Below, in pieces: positions 1 to 8,256 of a DNA stretch of 64,000 bases (its first letter is position 1; every line of letters begins with the position of its first letter). The position numbers were made by a program, and so were the translations under genes. The DNA is from Pseudomonas tohonis. GTDB lineage: Bacteria; Pseudomonadota; Gammaproteobacteria; Pseudomonadales; Pseudomonadaceae. Under the pieces are notes generated by a model. It saw only the letters and a list, made by a program, of their open reading frames with translations. It ran no database searches and was not told the origin of the DNA. The stretch covers positions 2,606,001-2,670,000 of the forward strand of contig NZ_AP023189.1 of NCBI RefSeq assembly GCF_012767755.2, written 5' to 3'.

Positions 1-111
1 CTGAAGAACGTCAACGTCCATGCCGCCGGCGGCCTGACCTGCACCGGCCTGACACTGTGGCGCGGCACGCTCGCCTCGGTGACCGGGTTCAACCTCGGCA
101 CCCTGAGCTGA
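1..111 (+). CDS. C-terminal end of a truncated unknown protein
   Basis: An open frame enters from the left edge and ends in TGA. Its 36 visible residues are rich in Gly, Leu and Thr and finish with NLGTLS. Codon use is GC-rich like the neighbours, and a terminator-like hairpin follows, which supports a real gene end. Too little is visible to name a family. Confidence 0.55.
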   Translation: MKNVNVHAAGGLTCTGLTLWRGTLASVTGFNLGTLS

Positions 112-150
112 CCTTCACGTCCGACGTCGCACAACCTTCGACCCACAGGA

Positions 151-181
151 GCCCCGGCATTCGTCCGGGGCTTCCTGCTTT
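151..181 (+). terminator. Rho-independent terminator
   Basis: A 7 bp GC stem (GCCCCGG/CCGGGGC) with a 7 nt loop is followed by a T-rich tail. It lies after the truncated left-edge gene and abuts the 3' end of the convergent small gene at 181-402, so it may serve both. Confidence 0.6.
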
Positions 182-402
182 CAGTATTTGCGCCGCACCG
201 CGACATCGGTGATGCCCTTCTCGGCGGTCATGCGCAGGTAGTCGCTGTTGTCCCTGGGCTCCCCGGTGAAGGGGATGCCGTGTTTCTCCATCAGCAGGCC
301 ATAGATGTCGGAGCTGGACGGCTGGTAATCCACCTCGACCATGAAGGCGCGCGGGGTGCCGTTTTCCTTGTAGATGATCTCGTAGCGGTTGTTGCCCTTC
401 AT
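181..402 (-). CDS. Small conserved-looking hypothetical protein (73 aa)
   Basis: I chose the internal ATG because AAGGAGG lies about 6 nt upstream. A longer frame to 432 would bury this ribosome binding site in coding sequence. The product is soluble, basic at both ends (starts MKGNNRYEII, ends VAVRRKY), with no cysteine, signal peptide or membrane segment. It includes a DIYGLLMEKHGIPF stretch that looks like a small folded domain. Function is unknown and I recognise no family. The gene converges on the left-edge gene and stands alone. Confidence 0.6.
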   Translation of the reverse strand: MKGNNRYEIIYKENGTPRAFMVEVDYQPSSSDIYGLLMEKHGIPFTGEPRDNSDYLRMTAEKGITDVAVRRKY

Positions 403-583
403 GTCTTCCTCCTTGCCGGGTGTCCTTGCCAATAGACGGGCAGGGCGGGAATTGGTTTTGCCGATTTTCCCGGGCGGTCAAAGGGCGTGATCGTGAACGT
501 CCATAAGCACTATCGAGACGACTGATTTCAAAGCGGCGCGGTGCACCAATAAAGTTGGCTCCAACAGATTGAAGGAGGCAGTC

Positions 584-802
584 ATGCCGCATATCGACAT
601 CATGTCCGTCGTTGGAAGTGCAGTTCCCGAGGCGCTGCGTGCGCAAGGGCATCTGGCCTGCTGGTTCGTGATGATCGACGGCCAGTGCAAATCCGGTCCC
701 TACACCACCCTGGACATGGCCTGCGCAAGCAAGGCGATCTGGGAGTTGGAAATGGCCAAGATGGCCAAGCGACACAAGGGTTTCCTGGCCATGGCCGCCT
801 GA
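584..802 (+). CDS. Small hypothetical protein (72 aa)
   Basis: The start is the ATG just after GAAGGAGGCAGTC; an in-frame TTG at 569 lies upstream of that ribosome binding site and is unlikely. The protein starts MPHIDIMSVV and contains an ACWFVMIDGQC segment with two cysteines, then a charged, Met/Lys-rich C-terminal helix (ELEMAKMAKRHK). There is no signal peptide or membrane span. It lies alone upstream of earP, about 160 bp away. Function is unknown; this looks like one of the many short Pseudomonas-restricted proteins. Confidence 0.55.
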   Translation: MPHIDIMSVVGSAVPEALRAQGHLACWFVMIDGQCKSGPYTTLDMACASKAIWELEMAKMAKRHKGFLAMAA

Positions 803-963
803 GTTTTCCAGCGCCTGCTCCGGCGCATTTTGGCAGCGTGGGGCTGCCCGTTTATTCCTGGTGCCCATCCCGCACCCCCTTTGGCCCGCCACCTGGCGGG
901 CCTTGTTTTTTCCGCCCGGGCCGGCTGCGGGTAAACTGCCGGCTTTTATCGCGGAAGCCCCTC

Positions 964-2091
964 GTGAACTGGGACATTTTCTGTAGCGTCGTGGACAACT
1001 ACGGCGACATCGGCGTGACCTGGCGCCTGGCGCGCCAGCTGGTGGCCGAGCACGGCCTGCGGGTGCGTCTCTGGGTGGACGAGCCGGCCGCCTTCGCGCG
1101 GCTGTGCCCCGGCGCCGATGCCAGGGCCGATCGCCAGGTGCACCAGGGCGTGGAGGTACGCCACTGGCCGGCCGAGTGGCAGCCGACGGAACCTGCGGAT
1201 GTGGTGATCGAGGCCTTCGCCTGCCAACTGCCCGCTGCCTACAGGGAGGCCATGGCTGCACGGGCCCGCTCGCCGCTCTGGTTGAACCTGGAGTACCTCA
1301 GCGCCGAGGCGTGGGTGGAAGGCTTCCACGGCCTGCCGTCCCTGCAGGCCGATGGGCTGCAGAAGTTCTTCTTCTTCCCGGGGTTCACCGAGCGCACCGG
1401 CGGCCTGCTGCGCGAGCGCGGCTTGCTCGACCGGCGCGATGCCTTGCGCGGCAAGCCCGGGACCCGGGCCGATTTCCTCCGTACGCTCGGCGTGCAGCAC
1501 CGGCCGGGTGAGCGGCTGATCTCCCTGTTCGCCTACGAGAATGCGGCGCTATCCGGCTGGCTCGATGCCTTGGCGGCGGACCCGCGCGCCACCCAGGTGC
1601 TGGTGCCCGAAGGGCGCGTGCTGGGCGATGTGGCGAACTGGCTCGGTGCCGGCGGCCTGGCCGTGGGCGACAGCCACCAGCGCGGCAACCTGGTGCTGCA
1701 GGTGCTGCCTTTCCTGTCCCAGGACGATTACGACCGCCTGCTCTGGTGCTGCGACTTCAACGCGGTACGCGGGGAGGATTCCTTCGTGCGTGCGCAATGG
1801 GCCGGCCAGCCGATGCTCTGGCACATCTACCAGCAGGAGGACGATGTTCACCTGGAGAAGCTCGACGCCTTCCTCGCGCGCTATGTCGCCGATCTGGACG
1901 AGGCGCCGGCGCGGGCGTTGCTCGCGGCCTGGCGGGCGTGGAACCAGGGTGGCGACATGGGCGCCGCCTGGTTGGCGATGCAGCCGTTCGAGGCCTGCTT
2001 GCAGGCCCATGCCGCGAAATGGTGCGGGTTGCAGGCGGGTCGCCAGGATCTGGCGGCAGGGCTGGTGCATTTTTATACAAATTGGATATGA
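964..2091 (+). CDS. earP: EF-P arginine rhamnosyltransferase EarP
   Basis: EarP transfers rhamnose from dTDP-rhamnose to Arg32 of elongation factor P in the cytosol, which allows EF-P to rescue ribosomes stalled at polyproline. The 375 aa product begins at GTG with the family signature [20 protein letters not shown]. Its two early aspartates (D11 and D15 here) correspond to the Asp pair reported as essential in EarP. The C-terminal half carries the nucleotide-sugar site region around [15 protein letters not shown]. Length fits the family (about 375). efp starts 43 bp downstream, the conserved enzyme-substrate pairing. Confidence 0.95.
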   Translation: MNWDIFCSVVDNYGDIGVTWRLARQLVAEHGLRVRLWVDEPAAFARLCPGADARADRQVHQGVEVRHWPAEWQPTEPADVVIEAFACQLPAAYREAMAARARSPLWLNLEYLSAEAWVEGFHGLPSLQADGLQKFFFFPGFTERTGGLLRERGLLDRRDALRGKPGTRADFLRTLGVQHRPGERLISLFAYENAALSGWLDALAADPRATQVLVPEGRVLGDVANWLGAGGLAVGDSHQRGNLVLQVLPFLSQDDYDRLLWCCDFNAVRGEDSFVRAQWAGQPMLWHIYQQEDDVHLEKLDAFLARYVADLDEAPARALLAAWRAWNQGGDMGAAWLAMQPFEACLQAHAAKWCGLQAGRQDLAAGLVHFYTNWI

Positions 2092-2134
2092 TACGCGGCC
2101 TGTTTTTTGTCACTCATCCAAATCGGATATTCGT

Positions 2135-2701
2135 ATGAAAACCGCTCAAGAGTTCCGCGCTGGCCAGGTTGCCAACATCAATGGCTCCCCCTGGGTCATC
2201 CTGAAAGCCGAGTTCAACAAGTCCGGCCGCAACAGCGCAGTCGTCAAGATGAAGCTGAAGAACCTGCTCAACGGTTCCGCCACCGAGACCGTGTTCAAGG
2301 CCGACGACAAGCTGGAACCGGTAATCCTGGATCGCAAGGAAGTTACCTACTCCTACTTCGCTGATCCGCTGTATGTGTTCATGGACAACGAATTCAACCA
2401 GTACGAGATCGAGAAAGACGATCTGGAAGCCGTACTGACCTTCATCGAAGACGGCATGACCGACATCTGTGAAGCCGTGTTCTTCAACGAGAAAGTCATT
2501 TCCGTTGAACTGCCGACCACCATCGTCCGCCAGATCGCCTACACCGAACCTTCCGTTCGTGGCGACACCTCCGGCAAAGTGATGAAGACCGCTCGCCTGA
2601 ACAACGGTGCCGAGCTGCAGGTTTCCGCCTTCTGCGAAATCGGCGACTCCATCGAGATCGATACCCGCACCGGCGAGTACAAGTCCCGCGTCAAGGCCTA
2701 A
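2135..2701 (+). CDS. efp: Translation elongation factor P
   Basis: EF-P binds between the ribosomal P and E sites and promotes peptide bond formation at polyproline motifs. The 188 aa length is standard, with the three beta-barrel domains in order: KOW-like N domain, OB domain, then the C-terminal domain ending [13 protein letters not shown]. The modification loop reads NKSGRNSA with Arg at position 32 rather than Lys34, so this is the rhamnosylated type served by EarP just upstream. A strong terminator follows. Confidence 0.97.
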   Translation: MKTAQEFRAGQVANINGSPWVILKAEFNKSGRNSAVVKMKLKNLLNGSATETVFKADDKLEPVILDRKEVTYSYFADPLYVFMDNEFNQYEIEKDDLEAVLTFIEDGMTDICEAVFFNEKVISVELPTTIVRQIAYTEPSVRGDTSGKVMKTARLNNGAELQVSAFCEIGDSIEIDTRTGEYKSRVKA

Positions 2702-2718
2702 GCCTTTAGCGAGATGTG

Positions 2719-2746
2719 AAAAGCCCGGCCTAGGCCGGGCTTTTTG
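2719..2746 (+). terminator. Rho-independent terminator after efp
   Basis: AAGCCCGGCC/GGCCGGGCTT forms a 10 bp stem with a 2 nt loop, followed by TTTTT. An upstream AAAA run makes it plausible on the minus strand too, at the end of the convergent esterase gene. Confidence 0.85.
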
Positions 2747-2770
2747 TTGCCTGCGATTTTTCGCCTGGGT

Positions 2771-3796
2771 TCACTCCAGGTGTTTCTTCAGCTCGGCGCC
2801 GGCCTGGAGCATGGCCGAGCGCACCGCCGGGACCTGGTTGACCACGTTGAGCAGGCCGTAGTCGTGGATCATGCCGTTGTAGCGCACGGCGGTGACCTCG
2901 ACGCCGGCGGCGTCCAGTTTGCGGGCGTAGGCTTCGCCTTCGTCACGCAGCACGTCGAACTCGGCGGTCTGGATCAGGGTCGGCGGCAGGCCTTTCAGTT
3001 GCTCGGTGGTGGCGCGCAGGGGCGATGCGTGGATCTCGGCGCGCTGCTTCGGGTCGGTGGTGTAGCTGTCCCAGAACCACTGCATCATCGGCTTGGTGAG
3101 GAAGTGCCCCTGGGCGAACTGGTTGTACGAGGCCGTCTCGAAGTTGGCGTCGGTCACCGGCCACAGCAACACCTGGGCGCGCAGTTTCGGGGTGCCCTGT
3201 TCCTTGGCCATCAGCGCCACCACCGCCGCCATGTTGCCGCCGACGCTGTTGCCGGCCACCGCCAGGCGCGAGCTGTCGACGCCGATGTCCTTGCCGTGCT
3301 CGGCCACCCATTTGGTGGCGGCGTAGGCCTGGTTGATGGCGGTGGGGTACTTGGCCTCCGGCGAGGGGGTGTAGTTCACGTAGACGGCGACCGCGCCGGA
3401 GTTCACCACCAGGTCATGGATCAGGCGTTCGTGGGTGGGGTAGTCGCCCAGCACCCAGCCGCCGCCGTGGAAGAACATGAACACCGGCAGGTCGCCCTTG
3501 GCGCCTTCGGGGCGGACGAGGGTCAGCTCCAGGGGCTGGCCGTTGATCTCGATGCTCTTCTTCTCGACGCGGGTGCCGGAGAGGTCGACCTTGACGCCCG
3601 CCTGGGCGCCCACCAGCACGGCGCGGGCATCCTTCGGCGCCAGGGTTTCCAGGGGCTTGCCGTTGCCGGCTTCGAGGGCTTCGAGGAAGGCCTGGGTGGT
3701 GTGTTCCACGCCGGGGCTGCCGGCGGCGAAGGCGCTGCCGATGGACAGGGCGAGCAGGCTGCCGGTGAGGAGGGTGCCGATGCGCTGGGTGGTCAT
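2771..3796 (-). CDS. Secreted alpha/beta hydrolase, HSL-type (family IV) esterase
   Basis: Predicted periplasmic or secreted carboxylesterase of 341 aa. Residues 1-25 form a signal peptide ending SAFAAG. The oxyanion-hole motif HGGG is at 110-113. The nucleophile elbow is GNSVGG (Ser184) instead of the usual GDSAGG. Asp281 (AEFDVLRDEG) and His311 (MIHDYG) complete the triad. These are hallmarks of hormone-sensitive-lipase-like esterases; the substrate cannot be read. It lies downstream of an OhrR-like regulator on the same strand, with a long inverted repeat between them, so regulation by that protein is likely. ATG with GGAGAACCACC just upstream. Confidence 0.85.
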   Translation of the reverse strand: MTTQRIGTLLTGSLLALSIGSAFAAGSPGVEHTTQAFLEALEAGNGKPLETLAPKDARAVLVGAQAGVKVDLSGTRVEKKSIEINGQPLELTLVRPEGAKGDLPVFMFFHGGGWVLGDYPTHERLIHDLVVNSGAVAVYVNYTPSPEAKYPTAINQAYAATKWVAEHGKDIGVDSSRLAVAGNSVGGNMAAVVALMAKEQGTPKLRAQVLLWPVTDANFETASYNQFAQGHFLTKPMMQWFWDSYTTDPKQRAEIHASPLRATTEQLKGLPPTLIQTAEFDVLRDEGEAYARKLDAAGVEVTAVRYNGMIHDYGLLNVVNQVPAVRSAMLQAGAELKKHLE

Positions 3797-3834
3797 GGTG
3801 GTTCTCCGCTGGATTCGTTTGGTTTCGTAAAATA

Positions 3835-3891
3835 TTGCGCGCTAACTAAGTGCGTGATGTGGAAATTAGCGATCATTTAGTTTGCGCGCAA
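3835..3891 (-). promoter_or_regulatory. Paired inverted operator-like repeat upstream of the esterase gene
   Basis: Two 15 bp arms, TTGCGCGCTAACTAA at 3835-3849 and its near-perfect inverse at 3877-3891 (14/15), are separated by 27 bp. They lie between the OhrR-like gene and the esterase start. A third related copy lies upstream of the regulator (4431-4443). The shared core TTGYGCGCWAA is itself nearly palindromic, as expected for a dimeric MarR-family site. Function is inferred from position and repetition. Confidence 0.5.
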
Positions 3892-3946
3892 GATATTTAT
3901 CGAGAACAAAACCGAATAACGCGCCAGCGAAACAGGAATAAGGCCG

Positions 3947-4399
3947 TCAGACGGCCTTTTGCAGGCTCCTGCGCAGGTTCACCAGTTCGTCCTTCAGTTG
4001 GCCGAGGCTGGCAATGTCCATCTCGCTGGCGGCGAGGATGCAGGCGGGCACGCGCTGGGCCTGCTTGTGCATGGCACGGCCCTTGTCGGTGAGGTGCAGT
4101 TCGACCACGCGCTCGTCGGCGCTGCTGCGGGTGCGGGTGATCAGGCCTTCGGCTTCCAGGCGCTTGAGCAGGGGGGTGAGGGAGCCCGGGTCGGTGAGCA
4201 GGCGCGCGCTGATATCGCCCACGGTGATGCCGTCGCCTTCCCAGAGCACCATCATCGCCAGGTACTGCGGGTAGGTGAGGCCCAGTTCCTGCAGCAACGG
4301 CTTGTACACCTTGGTCATCAGCAGGGAGGTGGAATACAGGGCAAAGCACAGCTGGTTGTCGAGCAGCAGGTCGTCGCAGCGTTCGAGCGGGGTGTTCAT
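3947..4399 (-). CDS. MarR-family regulator, OhrR-like organic peroxide sensor
   Basis: Winged-helix repressor of 150 aa. The start with AAGGAGG 6 nt upstream was chosen over one 10 codons earlier. The N-terminal stretch LLLDNQLCFALYSTS matches the OhrR subgroup, where this Cys (Cys18 here) is the peroxide-sensing residue; Cys8 is a possible second thiol. The recognition region reads GDISARLLTDPGSLTPLLKRLEAEGLI, and the wing contains the family Asp/Arg pair (SSADERVV). The usual ohr peroxidase gene is not adjacent; an esterase is instead. Repeated motifs before both genes suggest autoregulation and control of the esterase. Confidence 0.85.
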   Translation of the reverse strand: MNTPLERCDDLLLDNQLCFALYSTSLLMTKVYKPLLQELGLTYPQYLAMMVLWEGDGITVGDISARLLTDPGSLTPLLKRLEAEGLITRTRSSADERVVELHLTDKGRAMHKQAQRVPACILAASEMDIASLGQLKDELVNLRRSLQKAV

Positions 4400-4430
4400 G
4401 GCGGCCTCCTTGGGGGCTGGAATGGTCATA

Positions 4431-4443
4431 ATTTAGCGCACAA
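4431..4443 (-). promoter_or_regulatory. Operator-like motif upstream of the OhrR-like gene
   Basis: Read on the minus strand this is TTGTGCGCTAAAT, matching 11 of 13 bases of the arm at 3835. It sits about 30 bp before the regulator's ATG, a suitable place for autorepression. Assignment rests on similarity to the two copies before the esterase. Confidence 0.45.
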
Positions 4444-4552
4444 GCCTTTCGTGAGCAAAATTTGACCGGTTCTCATTTCGGTGAGCCGCCACTTGCGCCA
4501 TGACGGGTAGAGGCCAGAATTGCGTGCTGAATCCACGCAAGGAAAGCTGCAA

Positions 4553-5059
4553 ATGACCGACACCCAGAACCCCTATCAATCGCCCCAGGCGGAACTGACC
4601 CACGAAGCCACCGGCCTGCCGCTGGCTGCACGGGGCTCGCGCCTCGGCGCCGCGCTCATCGACGGGATGATCCTGTTGTGCGTCACCCTGCCCATCAGCT
4701 ACCTGCTCGGCCTCTACGATGGAATCATGGAGGGTACGCAGCCCGGGTTCGGTCAGCAGGCGCTGGGCTCGCTGGTGGGGATCGTCGTGTTCCTGGCGAT
4801 CAACGGGCACTTCCTGAAGAACTACGGCCAGACCGTGGGCAAGCGCATCCTCAAGCTCGCCATCGTCGACCTGCAAGGCAACAAGCCCGAGTGGATCACC
4901 ATGTACCTCAAGCGCTACCTGCTCTGGGGCCTGGTCGCCTACATCCCGATCATCGGTGGCCTGGTGCTGCTGGCGAACTACCTGTTCATCTTCCGTGAGG
5001 ACCGCCGCTGCCTGCACGACCTGACCGCCGGCACCCGCGTGGTGCAACTGCCCAACTGA
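4553..5059 (+). CDS. RDD-family membrane protein
   Basis: Inner-membrane protein of 168 aa. The start was set at the ATG after AAGGAAAG. A hydrophilic N-terminus with a YQSPQAEL patch, common in this family, is followed by the RDD-type segment SRLGAALIDGMILLCVTLPISYLL. Two more hydrophobic helices follow at about residues 75-92 and 125-145 (YLLWGLVAYIPIIGGLVLLANYLFIF). The conserved NYGQTVGKRILKLAIVD and REDRRCLHDLTAGT motifs are also present. RDD proteins have been linked to ion or osmolyte transport, but the substrate here is unknown. It is monocistronic as far as can be seen. Confidence 0.85.
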   Translation: MTDTQNPYQSPQAELTHEATGLPLAARGSRLGAALIDGMILLCVTLPISYLLGLYDGIMEGTQPGFGQQALGSLVGIVVFLAINGHFLKNYGQTVGKRILKLAIVDLQGNKPEWITMYLKRYLLWGLVAYIPIIGGLVLLANYLFIFREDRRCLHDLTAGTRVVQLPN

Positions 5060-5094
5060 CCAATCGGCCTCGGTAGCCCGGGACTCGGGGCTGC

Positions 5095-5122
5095 GATGAT
5101 GGGTTTCGCTGCGCTCTACGCC
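5095..5122 (+). repeat. Dispersed intergenic repeat (copy 1)
   Basis: The 21 bases at 5099-5119 occur inverted at 57697-57717 with one mismatch (20/21). The core ATGGGTTTCGCT-CGCTCTAC is a familiar type of Pseudomonas extragenic repeat, here between the RDD gene and the 3' end of a LysR gene. Confidence 0.55.
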
Positions 5123-5149
5123 CTCCTGCGGGTAGGGCGGGTGAGCTCC

Positions 5150-6103
5150 TCAGGCCTGGCCCAGGCCGCTCAGGGCCAGGTCCCAGGGTGGCACCGGGCC
5201 GAAGCGGTTCTTGAGGAACTCCAGCAGCAGCCGGCTGCGCGAACTGGCCTCGCCTTCCAGGCGCAGCGCGTAGATGCCGCTGGGCTCCGGGGCGGGCAGG
5301 CCGTTCTCGCAGAGCAGCGGCACCAATTCGCCACGCAGCAGGTAGTCGCTGATCAGCCAGGTCGGCAGGTGGGCGACGCCCAGCCCGGCGACGGCGCTGA
5401 ACAACAGGGTCTCGGCGTTATTGGCCGTCATGCGCATGCGCCGGGGGCGGATCACCTGGCTGCGGCCCTCCACCTCGAAACGCCAGGCGTAGGGCGGGGC
5501 GAGGGCGTCCCAGTCGAGGCCGTCGTGGTCGGTCAGCTCGCGCGGGTCCTGGGGCACGCCGCGCCGGCGCAGGTAGTCGGGGCTGGCACAGAGCACGCGC
5601 ACCAGCGGCGACAGCGGTGTCGCCACCAGGCGGGTGTCCGCCAGCGGGCCGATGCGCAGCACCAGGTCCACCTCGCCCAGGTGGGTGCCGTGCATGTCGA
5701 TGAAGCTGTCGATCAGCCGCAACTGCACGTCCAGCCCCGGGTAGGTGACGAGGAATTCGGCGATGGCCGGTGCCAGGTGGCGACGGCCGAAGGGGGCGGG
5801 CGCATCGATGCGGATCAGCCCCTCCGGCGCACTGCTCAGGGACACGGCCTCGGCCCGTGCCAGGCGCAGCTCGGCGAGTATCCGCCTGGCCCGTTCGGCG
5901 AAGGCGAGCCCCGCCGGTGTCGCGCGTACCGCATGGGTGCTGCGGGTGAAGAGGGTGCTGCCGAGGCTGCGTTCCAGGGTGTCGATGCGCCGGGCCACGG
6001 CCGAGGGCGTGAGCGGGTGGCGTCGGGCGGCGGCGGAGAAGCTGCCGGCCTCGAGCACGTCGAGGAAGAGGGCCAGCTGTTCGGTCAGTGCATCGGGATT
6101 CAT
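5150..6103 (-). CDS. LysR-family transcriptional regulator
   Basis: A 317 aa regulator starting MNPDALTEQLALFLDVLEAG. The N-terminal winged helix (about residues 8-65) has the typical SFSAAARRHPLTPSAVARRI DNA-binding helix, followed by the LysR substrate-binding domain. The Val-Ala-Arg pattern and WHxFEVEG-like middle part resemble the CrgA/YafC subgroup. It is divergent from the TauE/SafE permease gene about 100 bp away, so that permease is the obvious candidate target. The effector cannot be read. An alternative ATG 11 codons upstream is less likely. Confidence 0.85.
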   Translation of the reverse strand: MNPDALTEQLALFLDVLEAGSFSAAARRHPLTPSAVARRIDTLERSLGSTLFTRSTHAVRATPAGLAFAERARRILAELRLARAEAVSLSSAPEGLIRIDAPAPFGRRHLAPAIAEFLVTYPGLDVQLRLIDSFIDMHGTHLGEVDLVLRIGPLADTRLVATPLSPLVRVLCASPDYLRRRGVPQDPRELTDHDGLDWDALAPPYAWRFEVEGRSQVIRPRRMRMTANNAETLLFSAVAGLGVAHLPTWLISDYLLRGELVPLLCENGLPAPEPSGIYALRLEGEASSRSRLLLEFLKNRFGPVPPWDLALSGLGQA

Positions 6104-6205
6104 TGGGGGTTGCCTATGCCAATTACGCAAAGCCATTGTGCGTTGCTGTGCGTTTCCGTGCTAGCCAAGGCTGCGTAGCATGCGCGGCATCTGATCGGAG
6201 GCGTT

Positions 6206-6958
6206 ATGGATCTGTTTGCTATCGCGTTGAATGTGGTGCTCGGTGCGGCCCTTGGCACCCTGGGTGGGCTGTTCGGGATCGGCGGAGGGCTGATCGCCAT
6301 TCCCGCCCTGGGCGTGCTCTTCGGCCTCGACCAGCAACTGGCCCAGGGCACTGCCCTGGTGATGGTGGTGCCCAACGTGCTGCTGGCGCTCTGGCGCTAC
6401 CACCAGCGCAACCGCATCGATCCGCGCTTCGCGTTGTTGCTGGCGGTGACCAGCTTCGGCTTCGCCTGGCTGGCGTCGCTGTTCGCGGTGCGCCTGGAGG
6501 CGGAAAGCATGCGCCTGGCCTTCGTCGGCTTCCTGCTGGCCCTGGCGGCCTACAACTTCGCCCGCATGTTCATGGCCACGGCCCCGGCCAGCGCGGAATT
6601 GCGCCATCCCTGGCCCTGGCTGGGCGTGCTCGGCGGGTTCGCCGGAGCCATGGGCGGGCTGTTCGGGGTGGGGGGCGCGGTGGTCGCCACGCCGGTGCTG
6701 ACCAGCGTCTTCGGCACCACCCAGGTGGTTGCCCAGGGGCTGTCGCTGTCCCTCGCCGCGCCCAGCACCGCGGTGACCCTGGCCACCTACGGCCTCAACC
6801 ATCACGTCAACTGGGCGATGGGCATTCCCCTGGCTGTCGGCGGGTTGCTCAGCATCAGCTGGGGCGTACGCCTGGCCCATGCGCTGCCGGAGCGCGTGCT
6901 GCGCACGGCGTTCTGCGTCTTCCTGCTGGTCTGTGCGGTGATGCTGGCGTTCGAGTGA
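6206..6958 (+). CDS. TauE/SafE-family membrane permease
   Basis: A 250 aa integral membrane protein with the two repeated halves typical of TauE/SafE (DUF81) transporters. Each half carries a Gly-rich motif: GTLGGLFGIGGGLIAIPAL near residue 15 and GAMGGLFGVGGAVVATPVL near residue 152. About eight hydrophobic helices can be counted. Family members export sulfite, sulfoacetate or other sulfonate-linked anions, and the specific substrate is unknown. It is transcribed divergently from a LysR regulator and followed by another LysR gene on the opposite strand. Confidence 0.85.
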   Translation: MDLFAIALNVVLGAALGTLGGLFGIGGGLIAIPALGVLFGLDQQLAQGTALVMVVPNVLLALWRYHQRNRIDPRFALLLAVTSFGFAWLASLFAVRLEAESMRLAFVGFLLALAAYNFARMFMATAPASAELRHPWPWLGVLGGFAGAMGGLFGVGGAVVATPVLTSVFGTTQVVAQGLSLSLAAPSTAVTLATYGLNHHVNWAMGIPLAVGGLLSISWGVRLAHALPERVLRTAFCVFLLVCAVMLAFE

Positions 6959-7036
6959 TCGAGCCTGCGCGGGGGCGGGCCGCCTGGATCCTGCGGGAAC
7001 ACAGCCGGGCTTCGCCAGAGCGAAGCCCGGCACGAC

Positions 7037-7888
7037 TTACAACCGGAAGCCTTCGACGATGTGCTCGGCCAGGGTCTCGGTCACCGGTGAGCTGCTGCGC
7101 GGATTGCGTACCAGCACGATGCTGCAGGCGGGCAGGGCGGGCAGGCCCTCGGCTTCGCCCAGGATGCGCATGTCGGGCGTGATCAGGCTCTGCAACTGGG
7201 CGGTCACCGCGAGGCCGGCGCTGACCACCGCCATGATCGCCGACAGGCTGGGGCTGGTGTAGGCGACGCGGTAGGGGCGCTCGATGGCGTCCAGTGCGTT
7301 GCAGGCCCAGGCGCGGCAGAAGCAGTCGGTGTTGAACATCGCCAGCGGTAGCTGGGATTGCTCGTGGGGGCTGAAGCCGATGGCCTCCGCCCAGACGAAA
7401 CGCTCCTGGCGCAGCAACTGGCCGATCTCGGTGCCCGGCTCGCGGGTGATGATCGACAGGTCCAGGTCCTGGCGTTGCAGCAGCTGCGAGGACGACTCGC
7501 AATGCACTTCGACCTGCACCAGCGGGTAGGACTGGGCGAAGCGCGAGAGGATGCCCGGCAGGAAGCGCATCACGTAGTCATCCGGCGTGCCGATGCGCAC
7601 CGAGCCGACCATGTGCGGCTCGCGCAGGGTGGTCATCACCTCGCCGTGCAGCTTGAGGATGCGCCGCGCGTAGCTCAGCAGGATCTGCCCCTCGGCGGTC
7701 AGCCGCACCTGGCGGCCGTCGCGCTCGAACACCGTGCGCTCCAGCACGTCCTCTTCCAGCCGCTTCATCTGCATGCTCACGGCCGACTGGGTGCGGTTGA
7801 CCACTTCGGCTGCGCGGGTGAAGCCGCCGTTATCGGCGATGGCGACGAAGGTGCGCAGCAGTTCCGTGTCGATGGCGGGGTAGCTCAT
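7037..7888 (-). CDS. LysR-family transcriptional regulator
   Basis: A 283 aa LysR protein beginning MSYPAIDTELLRTFVAIADNG. The helix-turn-helix region GGFTRAAEVVNRTQSAVSMQMKRLEE is followed by a standard effector domain with an EVHCESSSQLLQRQDLDLSI stretch. The N-terminus resembles regulators commonly found upstream of small DUF1127 genes, and such a gene lies divergently 97 bp away, followed by phzF. The pairing suggests control of that operon, but no operator is obvious. The effector is unknown. Confidence 0.85.
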   Translation of the reverse strand: MSYPAIDTELLRTFVAIADNGGFTRAAEVVNRTQSAVSMQMKRLEEDVLERTVFERDGRQVRLTAEGQILLSYARRILKLHGEVMTTLREPHMVGSVRIGTPDDYVMRFLPGILSRFAQSYPLVQVEVHCESSSQLLQRQDLDLSIITREPGTEIGQLLRQERFVWAEAIGFSPHEQSQLPLAMFNTDCFCRAWACNALDAIERPYRVAYTSPSLSAIMAVVSAGLAVTAQLQSLITPDMRILGEAEGLPALPACSIVLVRNPRSSSPVTETLAEHIVEGFRL

Positions 7889-7985
7889 TCATCAATTCCC
7901 GAGATGCAGTGCATAAGAAACATTCGTTGGATTGATCATATGCGTCGCAGGAAACTGTCGCCAACCCCACAAGGAGGGCGATGCG

Positions 7986-8216
7986 ATGAAAGGTCAATTC
8001 GGTTTCGTAGGCACGCTGCACCCCACCCACCGGCCCGCCGTTCGTGGCTCCCATCTTTCCATCGGCGCGCGCATGCTGCGCTGGTACCAGCTGTACCGCC
8101 AGCGCCGTGAGCTCGCCGGCCTGAGTGATGCCATGCTCAAGGACCTGGGCCTGTCCCGGGGCGACGTGATGCAGGAAAGCGAGCGGCCGTTCTGGGACGA
8201 CCCGCTGGCCAAGTGA
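7986..8216 (+). CDS. DUF1127-family small protein
   Basis: A 76 aa basic protein whose C-terminal half carries the DUF1127 motif: RMLRWYQLYRQRRELAGLSDAMLKDLGLSRGDVMQE. In other bacteria short DUF1127 proteins affect phosphate, RNA or stress metabolism, and some bind RNA. This member has an additional 30-residue N-terminal extension. The start is the second of two close ATGs, preceded by AAGGAGGG. It is first in a run with the phzF homologue, 40 bp downstream. Confidence 0.8.
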   Translation: MKGQFGFVGTLHPTHRPAVRGSHLSIGARMLRWYQLYRQRRELAGLSDAMLKDLGLSRGDVMQESERPFWDDPLAK

Positions 8217-8256
8217 ACCCCCACATTTGAGTGAGCCCACACAACAAGGAAACGCG

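Noticed and set aside
569..583. TTG start extending the small protein at 584
   Set aside because: The AAGGAGG ribosome binding site lies inside this extension, immediately before the ATG at 584.
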